This document shows positions 10,245 to 18,458 of a stretch of 64,000 nt of DNA, piece after piece (the stretch's first letter is position 1; every line of letters starts with the position of its first letter). The position numbers were made by a program, and so were the translations under genes. The notes below the pieces were generated by a model. It was not told the origin of the DNA. It searched no databases and worked only from the letters and a program-made list of their open reading frames with translations. This stretch comes from Phytopseudomonas straminea (GTDB lineage Bacteria > Pseudomonadota > Gammaproteobacteria > Pseudomonadales > Pseudomonadaceae), in contig NZ_FOMO01000003.1 in the NCBI RefSeq assembly GCF_900112645.1, positions 434,001 through 498,000 of the forward strand. Direction: 5' to 3'.

Positions 10245-11198
10245 AGGCGGCGCGCCACCGGGTTCGGTGCCGCTGTTGGGCCAGTCATCGGCGACCAGAA
10301 AAATGCGCTGGCGCTCGGCAAGCGCGCCATTGCGATCAGGCTGCAGATCGACCAGCAACTGGGCGCCGGCTTCCGCGGGCAGCGCTTGCAGCCAGCTCTG
10401 CAAATGAGCCTCGGACCAGCTCTGCGTCGCCGGCAGTTTAGCCGGTGCCAGCCAGGCACTGCGCGGCAGCGGTTGCCAGTGGGCATCTCCATGCTCAGCC
10501 TGCAGCGCCGCCCATTGCCGGCGATGCAGCCAGCGCCCGCGCAGATGCGCGGTTTCGGCGCCGGGCGGCGGTGGATGATCCAGACCGTGAGGATAGAAGA
10601 GATAGCCACCCAGCCACATCGAGGCCTGGATCGGCGCGTCGGTTAGCGCCTGCAAGGTTTGCCGCGCTTCGGGCGAAGCCGACAAGGGCAACTGGTGAGT
10701 GGCCAGATGATCGAGCTTGAGATCCAGACGATCACGGCCGCCCGGGCCGATCCAGTGTCCGGGTGCACCGGGCGGCTGGCCCAGGTACAGCTTGATCGCC
10801 AGCTCCACATGGTGCACGCCGCTGCCATCGCGCAGCAGCAGGTCCAGCTCGCCCAGGGTATGGCCGCCCTGGCGGATCGGCAGGTTGGCCGCCAGTATCT
10901 CGATACCCGGCGCCGCGTGCAGGGCGAACTGCCACAGGCGCTCGTAGTAGAGGCCCAGACGCCGCACCGAGCTGCGCGACAGCCATTCGTACAGCGCTTG
11001 CGGATTTTCGTCCTGACACTGCAACCAGTCGGCCAGTAGATCCGGTTCGGCCGCCCAGCTACTGGCGATGAGAGGATGGCGCTGTGGCCAGGACGTACGG
11101 GCGAGCAGGGGCGGCGAAAGCAGCGTCCAGGCCAGGTCGCGCACGGCAGGTTCGCTGAGGTGGCGGGGCAGGTCGGCAAGCGCGGTGAAAGGATTCAT
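10233..11198 (-). CDS. DUF1853 family protein
   Basis: A 321-residue protein of unknown function. The start at 11198 (MNPFTALADLPRHL) was preferred because the family begins this way and the longer frame upstream looks non-coding. Conserved family segments visible are the HHVELAIKLYLG stretch near the middle, with an E-x-K pair recalling nuclease-like folds, and WLGGYLFYP further on. It is convergent with and overlaps the PLP enzyme gene by 12 bp, and divergent from nadK. No signal peptide or membrane segments, so cytoplasmic. The E-x-K suggestion of a PD-(D/E)XK-like fold is my inference. Confidence 0.8.
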   Translation of the reverse strand: MNPFTALADLPRHLSEPAVRDLAWTLLSPPLLARTSWPQRHPLIASSWAAEPDLLADWLQCQDENPQALYEWLSRSSVRRLGLYYERLWQFALHAAPGIEILAANLPIRQGGHTLGELDLLLRDGSGVHHVELAIKLYLGQPPGAPGHWIGPGGRDRLDLKLDHLATHQLPLSASPEARQTLQALTDAPIQASMWLGGYLFYPHGLDHPPPPGAETAHLRGRWLHRRQWAALQAEHGDAHWQPLPRSAWLAPAKLPATQSWSEAHLQSWLQALPAEAGAQLLVDLQPDRNGALAERQRIFLVADDWPNSGTEPGGAPPSAR

Positions 11199-11302
11199 CG
11201 CTGTAGCATAGGCGCTAGCTGGCATTGGCGTCAGGGTTTGCTGGCGCAGGGTGCCTTCGCCCATAATCCAGGCCATTAGAGCCAGAGCCTCGCGGGAGCC
11301 CC

Positions 11303-12190
11303 ATGGAGCAGTTTCGTAATATCGGCATCATCGGCCGCCTGGGCAGCACCCAGGTGCTCGACACCATCCGCCGCCTGAAGAAATTCTTGCTCGAGCGCCA
11401 GCTGCACGTGATTCTCGACGACACCATCGCCGAAGTGCTGCCGGGCCACGGCCTGCAGACCTCGGCGCGCAAGCACCTGGGCGAGTTCTGCGATCTAGTG
11501 ATCGTGGTCGGCGGGGACGGCAGCATGCTCGGCGCCGGTCGCGCCCTGGCGCGCCACAAGGTGCCGGTGCTGGGCATCAACCGCGGCAACCTGGGTTTTC
11601 TCACCGATATTCGCCCCGACGAGCTGGAGTCCAAGGTCGCCGAGGTACTGGAAGGCAATTACCTGACCGAGAACCGCTTTCTGCTCGAAACCGAGGTGCG
11701 CCGGCATTCCGAGGCCATCGGCCAGGGCGATGCGCTCAACGACGTGGTGCTGCACCCGGGCAAGTCGAACCGGATGATCGAGTTCGAGCTGTATATCGAT
11801 GGCCAGTTCGTCTGTAGCCAAAAGGCCGACGGTTTGATCGTCGCCACGCCAACCGGCTCCACGGCTTACGCGCTGTCCGCTGGCGGGCCGATCATGCATC
11901 CCAAGCTCGATGCCATAGTCGTGGTGCCGATGTACCCGCACACGCTGTCCAGCCGGCCCATCGTGGTCGATGGCAACAGCGAGTTGAAGATCGTCGTCTC
12001 CAAGGACCTGCAGCTCTACCCGCAGGTGTCGTGCGACGGCCAGAACCATTTCACCTGTGCGCCGGGCGACACCATCACGGTACGCAAGAAATCCCAGAAG
12101 CTGTGCCTGATCCATCCGCTGGATCACAACTACTACGAGGTCTGCCGTACCAAGCTGGGTTGGGGTAGCCGACTCGGCGGAGGCGACTGA
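11303..12190 (+). CDS. nadK: NAD(+) kinase
   Basis: A 295-residue ATP-NAD kinase making NADP. The family signature GGDGSMLGAGR is at residues 70-80 (D72 catalytic), followed by NRGNLGFLTDI, the NDV(V)LHPG region around 150, and the glycine-rich TGSTAYALSAGGPI loop that binds NAD. The length is normal for a gammaproteobacterial enzyme. It heads a plus-strand block in which stops and starts overlap: its TGA shares a base with the ATG of the phosphoesterase gene. This gives coupled production of the three downstream proteins, though no metabolic link is obvious. Confidence 0.95.
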   Translation: MEQFRNIGIIGRLGSTQVLDTIRRLKKFLLERQLHVILDDTIAEVLPGHGLQTSARKHLGEFCDLVIVVGGDGSMLGAGRALARHKVPVLGINRGNLGFLTDIRPDELESKVAEVLEGNYLTENRFLLETEVRRHSEAIGQGDALNDVVLHPGKSNRMIEFELYIDGQFVCSQKADGLIVATPTGSTAYALSAGGPIMHPKLDAIVVVPMYPHTLSSRPIVVDGNSELKIVVSKDLQLYPQVSCDGQNHFTCAPGDTITVRKKSQKLCLIHPLDHNYYEVCRTKLGWGSRLGGGD

Positions 12191-13164
12191 TGCAGCTCGA
12201 TCCGTCTCGCGGTTATGACCTGATCGGTGATGTGCACGGCTGCGCCAACACCCTGGTGCGCCTGCTCGAACGCATGGGTTATCGCCGCCAGGACGGCGTG
12301 TGGCGGCACCCGCAGCGCATGGCGATCTTCCTCGGCGACCTGATCGACCGGGGGCCGCGCATCCGCGAGGCCGTGCACCTGGTGCACGACATGGTGCGCG
12401 CCGGCGAGGCGCTGTGCATCATGGGCAATCATGAATTCAACGCCCTGGGCTGGATGACCCCGGCGCCACCGGGCAGCGGACGCGCCTTCGTGCGTGAGCA
12501 CACGGCGCGGCACGAACGGCTGATCGGCGAGACCTTGCGGCAGTTCGAGGCCTACCCGGATGAATGGCGCGACATGCTGGCGTGGTTCTATGAAATGCCG
12601 CTGTTTCTCGACGCCGGCCATTTCCGCGTGGTGCACGCCTGCTGGGACGAGGCGATGATCGCCTCGCTGCGCGGGCAATTTCCCAGCGGCTGCATCGACG
12701 AACACTTCCTGCAGGCCTCGGCCATTCCCGGCAGCTTCGCCTGCACGGTGCTCGACCGCCTGCTGCGCGGCACCGACATGCGTCTGCCGGGCGGGCTGAC
12801 CATGACCAGCAGCGATGGCTTCACCCGCTCGTTCTTCCGCACCAAGTTCTGGGCCGGCAACCCGCTGACCTACGGCGACGTGCAGTTTCAGCCCGACCCG
12901 CTGCCCGAGCAGGTGGCCTGCCTGCCGCTCAGCGAAGAAGACCGGGCGCAACTGCTGACCTACGGCCCCGATCAGCCGCCGCTGTTCGTCGGCCACTACT
13001 GGCGCAGCGGCACGCCGGCGCCGATCTGCCCCAACATTGCCTGCCTCGACTACAGCGCGGTGATGTACGGCAAGTTGGTGGCCTACCGGCTGGACCAGGA
13101 AAAGCGTCTGGACCCGGCCAAGTTCGTCTGGGTCGAGGTCGAACGGCCGGGGCCGGCGCGATGA
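12190..13164 (+). CDS. Calcineurin-like metallophosphoesterase
   Basis: A 324-residue protein with the metallophosphoesterase motifs in order: GDVHG (D14, H16), GDLIDRGPR (D50, D53) and GNHEFN (N80, H81), plus a later GHYWR that supplies a metal-binding histidine. The organisation resembles the PrpE/ApaH-like serine/threonine phosphatase branch. Substrate unknown; ApaH-like nucleotide hydrolysis or protein dephosphorylation are both possible. It overlaps nadK by 1 bp and the rhomboid gene by 4 bp (ATGA). Confidence 0.88.
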   Translation: MQLDPSRGYDLIGDVHGCANTLVRLLERMGYRRQDGVWRHPQRMAIFLGDLIDRGPRIREAVHLVHDMVRAGEALCIMGNHEFNALGWMTPAPPGSGRAFVREHTARHERLIGETLRQFEAYPDEWRDMLAWFYEMPLFLDAGHFRVVHACWDEAMIASLRGQFPSGCIDEHFLQASAIPGSFACTVLDRLLRGTDMRLPGGLTMTSSDGFTRSFFRTKFWAGNPLTYGDVQFQPDPLPEQVACLPLSEEDRAQLLTYGPDQPPLFVGHYWRSGTPAPICPNIACLDYSAVMYGKLVAYRLDQEKRLDPAKFVWVEVERPGPAR

Positions 13165-14030
13165 GCCCGGTGATCGCCCTGCGTGCGCCGCTGGACGAGG
13201 ACCTGGCGGGATTCATCACCTTGCTGGCCAGACTGGGCGTGCCGCACCGTGTGGCCGAGCAGGGCAACGAGCAGGTGCTCTGGGTGCCGGATGAACAGAT
13301 CGCCGGTCAGGTGCGCGAGCTGTATGCGCGGGTACCCCAGGGCGACCCGAATTTCCAGCCTGCACATGCACCGGTTGCCAGCTCCCCACCCGGCATCGCC
13401 GCCCAGGCCAGGCGCAGCCCGCTGACTCTGGTCGTGCTGGCGCTGACCCTGCTGGTCGCGCTGTTGACCTGGGGCGGCGAAGACTACGACGTGGTGCGCT
13501 GGCTGAGTTTCGTCGACTTCCATATCGACGGGCAGTACATCTATTTCGCGACCTTCGCCCAGGCCATGGACAGCGGCCAGTGGTGGCGCCTGCTGACGCC
13601 CATGCTGCTGCACTTCGGCATTCTGCATCTGGCGATGAACGGCCTGTGGTACTGGGAATTGGGCCGGCGCATCGAGGCGCACCAGGGCGCGCTGATGCTG
13701 TTGTTGCTGACGCTGTGGTTCGGGCTTGCCGCCAATGTGGCGCAGTACGTCTACGGCGGGCCGGCGCTGTTCGGCGGTTTGTCCGGTGTGCTCTACGGGC
13801 TGCTTGGCCACTGCTGGTTGTTCCAGTGGTTGGCGCCGAATGCGGCGTACCGGTTGCCACGAGGTGTGCTGGTGAGCATGCTGGTGTGGCTGCTGATTTG
13901 CATGACCGGCGTCTTCGAGCTGCTGCAGTTCGGCGCCATCGCCAACGCCGCTCATGTCGGCGGGCTCGTCGCTGGTTGCCTCACCGGCGCCATCGGCGGG
14001 CTGTTGGCTCGCCAAATGACGCGGCGCTGA
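13161..14030 (+). CDS. Rhomboid intramembrane serine protease (GlpG type)
   Basis: A 289-residue membrane protease. Residues 1-65 form a cytoplasmic GlpG-type N-terminal domain (IALRAPLDEDLAGFITLL); a membrane domain of about six helices begins at residue 88. Catalytic residues are visible: S208 in GGLSG and H265 in NAAHVGG, with the oxyanion residues H151 and N160 in HFGILHLAMN. It would cleave transmembrane segments of membrane proteins. Coupled by a 4-bp overlap to the phosphoesterase gene. Confidence 0.92.
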   Translation: MSPVIALRAPLDEDLAGFITLLARLGVPHRVAEQGNEQVLWVPDEQIAGQVRELYARVPQGDPNFQPAHAPVASSPPGIAAQARRSPLTLVVLALTLLVALLTWGGEDYDVVRWLSFVDFHIDGQYIYFATFAQAMDSGQWWRLLTPMLLHFGILHLAMNGLWYWELGRRIEAHQGALMLLLLTLWFGLAANVAQYVYGGPALFGGLSGVLYGLLGHCWLFQWLAPNAAYRLPRGVLVSMLVWLLICMTGVFELLQFGAIANAAHVGGLVAGCLTGAIGGLLARQMTRR

Positions 14031-14101
14031 GCGTCGCCAGCGCCTCGGCTTGGCGGGTCAGATAGGGTAGAATCGGGGCTTTTCCAGCCCTGGAGTCAGC
14101 C

Positions 14102-14365
14102 ATGTCCTCCTTCGTCGAACTGATCCGCAACATCACTCCGGACGTGTATGAAAGCCTCAAGCTGGCCGTGGAGATCGGCAAGTGGCCGGACGGCCGCAAG
14201 CTCACCCAGGAGCAGAAGGAGCTGAGCCTGCAGGCGATGATCGCCTGGGAAATCGAGAACCTGCCCGAGGACCAGCGTACCGGTTACATGGGCACGTCCG
14301 AATGCGCGTCGAAATCCGCGCCGATTCCCAACATTCTGTTCAAATCCTCGGAAACCCTGCACTGA
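14102..14365 (+). CDS. DUF1315 family (YeaC-like) protein
   Basis: An 87-residue cytoplasmic protein of the DUF1315/YeaC family, recognisable from VYESLKLAVEIGKWPDGRKL, QAMIAWE and the acidic LPEDQRTGYM segment. No biochemical role is established for the family. The stop TGA overlaps the ATG of the next gene (TGATG), so DUF1315 and DUF2797 are translated together. A TAGAAT -10-like box lies just upstream (about 14067). Confidence 0.85.
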   Translation: MSSFVELIRNITPDVYESLKLAVEIGKWPDGRKLTQEQKELSLQAMIAWEIENLPEDQRTGYMGTSECASKSAPIPNILFKSSETLH

Positions 14366-15198
14366 TGTTAGAAGTAGCCCGCGGCGCCCTGAGCAAGATG
14401 GCAACCCAGCTCGATGCGCCGGTGCAATACGCGTTTCGCCTGGGTGACGAGCAGGTCGCCGTCAACCCGATGATCGGCAAGACCGTGCGCCTGGAGTTTC
14501 TCGGCGCCATTCATTGCAGCCATTGTGGCCGCAAGACCAAGTCCAGCTACAGCCAGGGCTATTGCTATCCCTGCATGCAGAAGCTGGCCCAGTGCGACCT
14601 GTGCATCATGAGCCCCGAGCGCTGCCACTACGACGCCGGCACGTGCCGCGAGCCGAGCTGGGGCGAGCAGTTCTGCATGACCGACCACGTGGTCTACCTG
14701 GCCAACTCGTCAGGCATCAAGGTCGGTATCACCCGCGCCACGCAGATTCCCACCCGCTGGATCGACCAGGGCGCCACCCAGGCGCTGCCGATCATGCGGG
14801 TCGCCACCCGTCAGCAGTCGGGCTTCGTCGAAGACCTGCTGCGCAGCCAGGTGGCGGACAAGACCAATTGGCGTGCCTTGCTCAAGGGCGACGCGGCGCC
14901 GGTCGACCTGCTGCACGTGCGCGAGCAGATCTTCGATGCCTGCGCCGGTGGCATCACCGAGCTGCAACAGCGCTTCGGCCTGCAGGCAGTGCAGCCGCTC
15001 AATGAGCAGAGCGTGGTGGAAATCCGCTACCCGATCGAGGCGTATCCGGCGAAGATCACCAGCTTCAACCTGGACAAGAATCCCATCGCCGAAGGCACGC
15101 TGCTCGGCATCAAGGGCCAGTACCTGATGTTCGACACGGGCGTCATCAACATTCGCAAGTACACCGCGTACCAGATCGCCGCCAGCTGCGCCGCCTGA
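14365..15198 (+). CDS. DUF2797 family protein: zinc ribbons plus GIY-YIG-like core
   Basis: A 277-residue protein. The start at 14365 is set by the TGATG overlap with the previous gene; the longer frame upstream runs over DUF1315. It has a dense cysteine region: C51/C54, C67/C70, C77/C80, then C87, C94 and C104, enough for two zinc sites. Immediately after comes VYLANSSGIKVGITR (110-124) with R131, which reads like a GIY-YIG endonuclease core (Tyr-x-x-x...Lys-Val-Gly-x-Thr-Arg). The family is annotated as unknown; nuclease activity is inference from this resemblance. Confidence 0.85.
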   Translation: MLEVARGALSKMATQLDAPVQYAFRLGDEQVAVNPMIGKTVRLEFLGAIHCSHCGRKTKSSYSQGYCYPCMQKLAQCDLCIMSPERCHYDAGTCREPSWGEQFCMTDHVVYLANSSGIKVGITRATQIPTRWIDQGATQALPIMRVATRQQSGFVEDLLRSQVADKTNWRALLKGDAAPVDLLHVREQIFDACAGGITELQQRFGLQAVQPLNEQSVVEIRYPIEAYPAKITSFNLDKNPIAEGTLLGIKGQYLMFDTGVINIRKYTAYQIAASCAA

Positions 15199-15266
15199 CC
15201 GGCAGGCGCGGCCGACACCATTCACCCGCTTGCCGCGCCCGCTGGCGTGGCATCGAAGAGGTTCCC

Positions 15267-17930
15267 ATGCGCACCGAGCAATCGAAGACCATCTACCTCA
15301 AGGACTATCAGGCGCCGGATTACCTGATCGACGAAACCCACCTGACCTTCGAGCTGTTCGAGGATCACACCCTTGTGCACGCCCAGTTGGTGATGCGCCG
15401 CAATCCGGCGCTGTCCGCCGAGCTACCGGCGCTGGTGCTCGATGGCCAGCAGCTGGAGCTGCTGCATCTCAAGCTCGATGACCGTGAACTCGCTGCTGGC
15501 GACTATCAGCTCACCGACAGCACGCTCAGCGTACAGCCGACCCAGGCCAGCTTCGTCATCGACAGCACCGTGCGCATCCACCCGGAAAGCAACACCGCGC
15601 TGGAAGGCCTGTACAAGTCCAGTGGCATGTTCTGCACCCAGTGCGAGGCCGAGGGCTTTCGCAAGATCACCTATTACCTCGACCGCCCGGACGTGATGAG
15701 CAGCTTCACCACCACGCTCAGCGGCGACAAGCAGAAGTACCCGATCCTGCTGTCGAACGGCAATCCGATCGCTAGTGGCGAGGAAGACGACGGCCGCCAC
15801 TGGGCGACCTGGGAAGACCCGTTCAAGAAACCGGCCTACCTGTTCGCCCTGGTGGCCGGCGACCTGTGGTGCGTCGAAGACAAATTCACCACCATGAGCG
15901 CCCGTGAAGTGACGCTGCGCATCTACGTCGAGCCGGAAAACATCGACAAGGTGCAGCACGCCATGGACAGCCTGAAGAAGTCCATGAAGTGGGACGAAGA
16001 GGTGTATGGCCGCGAGTACGACCTGGACATCTTCATGATCGTCGCGGTCAACGACTTCAACATGGGGGCCATGGAGAACAAGGGCCTCAACATCTTCAAC
16101 TCCAGCGCCGTGCTGGCCCGCGCCGAGACCGCCACCGATGCCGCGCACCAGCGTGTCGAAGCGATCGTCGCCCACGAGTACTTCCATAACTGGTCCGGCA
16201 ACCGCGTGACCTGCCGCGACTGGTTCCAGCTGTCGCTCAAGGAGGGCTTCACGGTATTCCGTGACGCGGGCTTCTCGGCGGACATGAACTCGCCGACGGT
16301 CAAGCGCATCCAGGACGTCGCCTACCTGCGCACCCACCAGTTCGCCGAGGACGCCGGCCCCATGGCCCACCCGGTGCGCCCGGATGCGTACATGGAAATC
16401 TCCAACTTCTACACCCTGACCATCTACGAGAAAGGCGCCGAAGTCCTGCGCATGATCCACACCCTGCTGGGCGCCGAAGCATTCCGCAAGGGCTCGGACC
16501 TGTACTTTGAGCGCCACGATGGCCAGGCCGTGACCTGTGACGATTTCGTCAAGGCCATGGAAGATGCCAGCGGCGTCGACCTGACCCAGTTCAAGCGCTG
16601 GTACACCCAGGCCGGTACGCCGCGCCTGGCGGTGACCGAGCAATACGATGCCGCCGCCAAGACCTACACCCTGACCTTCACCCAGAGCTGCCCGGCCACG
16701 CCAGGGCAGAGCGAGAGCAGCAAGTTGCCGTTCGTGATTCCGGTGGAGCTGGGCCTGCTGGACGGGCAGGGCAATGACCTGCCGCTGCGCCTGCAGGGCG
16801 AAGCCGCCGCGGTGGGCGGCAACCGCGTGCTGTCGGTGACCGAGGCGCAGCAGTCGTTCACTTTCGTCGATGTTGCCGAAAAGCCTTTGCCGTCGCTGCT
16901 GCGCGGATTCAGCGCGCCGGTGAAACTGAGCTTCGCCTACGACCGCGACCAGCTGATGTTCCTGATGCAGCATGACAGCGACGGTTTCAACCGCTGGGAA
17001 GCCGGCCAGCAGCTCAGCGTGCAAGTGCTCCAGGAACTGATCGGCCAATACCAGCGCGGCGAAGCACTGGTGCTCGATCAGCGCCTGGTCAGTGCACTGC
17101 GCACCTTGCTGCAGGACGACACGCTGGATCAGGCCATGGTCGCCGAAATGCTGTCGCTGCCGGGCGAGGCCTACCTCACCGAAATCAGCGACATCGCCGA
17201 TGTCGACGCCATTCACGGCGCCCGCGAGTTCGCCCGTCAGCAGTTGGCCGACGCGCTGTTCGAGCCGCTGCGGCAGCGCTACCAGGCCAACCGCGAGGTG
17301 TCGCGCAACACGCCGTACGTGGCCGAAGCCGAGCACTTCGCCCGCCGCGCCCTGCAGAACATCGCGCTGTCCTATCTGATGCTGAGCGACAAGCCCGAGG
17401 TGCTGGTCGCGGCGCTCGATCAGTTCGAGAACAGCGACAACATGACCGAGCGGCTGACGGCCCTGGCGGTGCTGGTCAATTCGCCATTCGAGGCCGAGCG
17501 TAGCAAGGCCCTCGACGCCTTTGCCGAGCACTTCAAGGACAATGCGCTGGTCATGGATCAGTGGTTTAGCGTGCAGGCCGCCAGCACCTTGCCGGGCGGG
17601 CTGGCCCGTGTGCAGGCGTTGATGGAGCACCCGGCGTTCACCCTGAAGAACCCCAACAAGGTGCGCGCGCTGATCGGCGCGTTCGCCGGGCAGAACCTGG
17701 TGAACTTCCATGCCATCGACGGCAGCGGCTACCGCTTCCTGGCCGATCAGGTGATCGTGCTCAACGCGCTGAACCCGCAAATCGCCTCGCGCCTGCTGGC
17801 GCCGCTGACCCGCTGGCGCAAATACGGCGCTGAACGTCAGGCGCTGATGAAGGCCGAGCTTGAGCGCATTCTCGCCTCCGGCAAGCTGTCGCCCGATGTC
17901 TACGAGGTGGTCAGCAAGAGCCTGGCCTGA
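15267..17930 (+). CDS. pepN: Aminopeptidase N
   Basis: An 887-residue M1-family zinc aminopeptidase; E. coli PepN is 870. The exopeptidase motif GAMENKG is at about residue 266-272, the zinc site HEYFH at H303, E304, H307 with the third ligand E326 in LKEGFTVF. The C-terminal half is the alpha-helical domain IV. It removes N-terminal residues from peptides in the cytoplasm. It follows DUF2797 by 68 bp and ends in a clear terminator. The start at 15267 gives the normal MRTEQSKTIYLKDY N-terminus. Confidence 0.97.
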   Translation: MRTEQSKTIYLKDYQAPDYLIDETHLTFELFEDHTLVHAQLVMRRNPALSAELPALVLDGQQLELLHLKLDDRELAAGDYQLTDSTLSVQPTQASFVIDSTVRIHPESNTALEGLYKSSGMFCTQCEAEGFRKITYYLDRPDVMSSFTTTLSGDKQKYPILLSNGNPIASGEEDDGRHWATWEDPFKKPAYLFALVAGDLWCVEDKFTTMSAREVTLRIYVEPENIDKVQHAMDSLKKSMKWDEEVYGREYDLDIFMIVAVNDFNMGAMENKGLNIFNSSAVLARAETATDAAHQRVEAIVAHEYFHNWSGNRVTCRDWFQLSLKEGFTVFRDAGFSADMNSPTVKRIQDVAYLRTHQFAEDAGPMAHPVRPDAYMEISNFYTLTIYEKGAEVLRMIHTLLGAEAFRKGSDLYFERHDGQAVTCDDFVKAMEDASGVDLTQFKRWYTQAGTPRLAVTEQYDAAAKTYTLTFTQSCPATPGQSESSKLPFVIPVELGLLDGQGNDLPLRLQGEAAAVGGNRVLSVTEAQQSFTFVDVAEKPLPSLLRGFSAPVKLSFAYDRDQLMFLMQHDSDGFNRWEAGQQLSVQVLQELIGQYQRGEALVLDQRLVSALRTLLQDDTLDQAMVAEMLSLPGEAYLTEISDIADVDAIHGAREFARQQLADALFEPLRQRYQANREVSRNTPYVAEAEHFARRALQNIALSYLMLSDKPEVLVAALDQFENSDNMTERLTALAVLVNSPFEAERSKALDAFAEHFKDNALVMDQWFSVQAASTLPGGLARVQALMEHPAFTLKNPNKVRALIGAFAGQNLVNFHAIDGSGYRFLADQVIVLNALNPQIASRLLAPLTRWRKYGAERQALMKAELERILASGKLSPDVYEVVSKSLA

Positions 17931-17986
17931 GCCCGTGCCCGGGGCGGCAATCGCCGTCCTGGGTAGCAAGGCTTTTTGATCTCCCC

Positions 17987-18014
17987 GCGGCGTCCGTTCT
18001 GGACGCCGTTTTTC
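17987..18014 (+). terminator. Rho-independent terminator after pepN
   Basis: Stem GGCGTCC (17989-17995), loop GTTCT, stem GGACGCC (18001-18007), then GTTTTTC. Confidence 0.85.
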
Positions 18015-18037
18015 TTCCCGCCAATCACCTGCTCGCT

Positions 18038-18074
18038 GTTACCAGCGGCCTTGGTGGTAACAATTTTTTGTTAC
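18038..18074. promoter_or_regulatory. Cluster of GTTAC palindromic half-sites, possible enhancer
   Basis: GTTACCA (18038-18044), TGGTAAC (18055-18061) and TTGTTAC (18068-18074) are alternating inverted half-sites; GTAACAA-TTTT-TTGTTAC (18057-18074) is a perfect palindrome. They lie about 245-280 bp upstream of a sigma-54 promoter, the normal place for the binding site of its activator. A second palindrome, CTGGTC-N7-GACCAG, is at 18236-18254. No activator gene is adjacent. The rest of the 530-bp gap holds only AT-rich leader sequence. Confidence 0.4.
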
Positions 18075-18317
18075 TTCGAGGAATGAAAAGCTAACGCCGC
18101 GCTTGGCGACGCCCTTACTATCGCCGCCGCTGTCGCGATGCTGGCATTTAGCCGTGATTTTTTTCCGTCACTGATGGGTTTCGACAGCCTGCTGAAAGTG
18201 TTTGTGAGCCATTCTGGGTCGCTAATCGGCTGTTGCTGGTCAGTGGCCGACCAGTCACAAAGGGACGCTACGGAGCTGCTCTAGAAAAGCGCTTTCAGCT
18301 AATACGATCGTTTGAAT

Positions 18318-18333
18318 TGGCACCAAGGTTGCA
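18318..18333 (+). promoter_or_regulatory. Sigma-54 (RpoN) promoter of the DUF1302 operon
   Basis: TGGCACCAAGGTTGCA matches the -24/-12 consensus TGGCACG-N4-TTGCW almost exactly, with GG and GC separated by the required 10 bp. It is 126 bp upstream of the DUF1302 start on the same strand. Confidence 0.75.
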
Positions 18334-18458
18334 CTGCAGTGTGCAGTGACGCCAGCCAGTCCAAGGTCATCGCCGGGTGCCAAGTCAGGCACCCGTAAGG
18401 CCTGCCAGAAAAACGGGTCGCACGAACAATGACTGTCTGTCTGCGGAGTAAGTATTCA

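Noticed and set aside
15423..17969. Open frame of over 800 codons opposite pepN
   Set aside because: Antisense shadow caused by third-position GC bias; no recognisable motif and no ribosome site.
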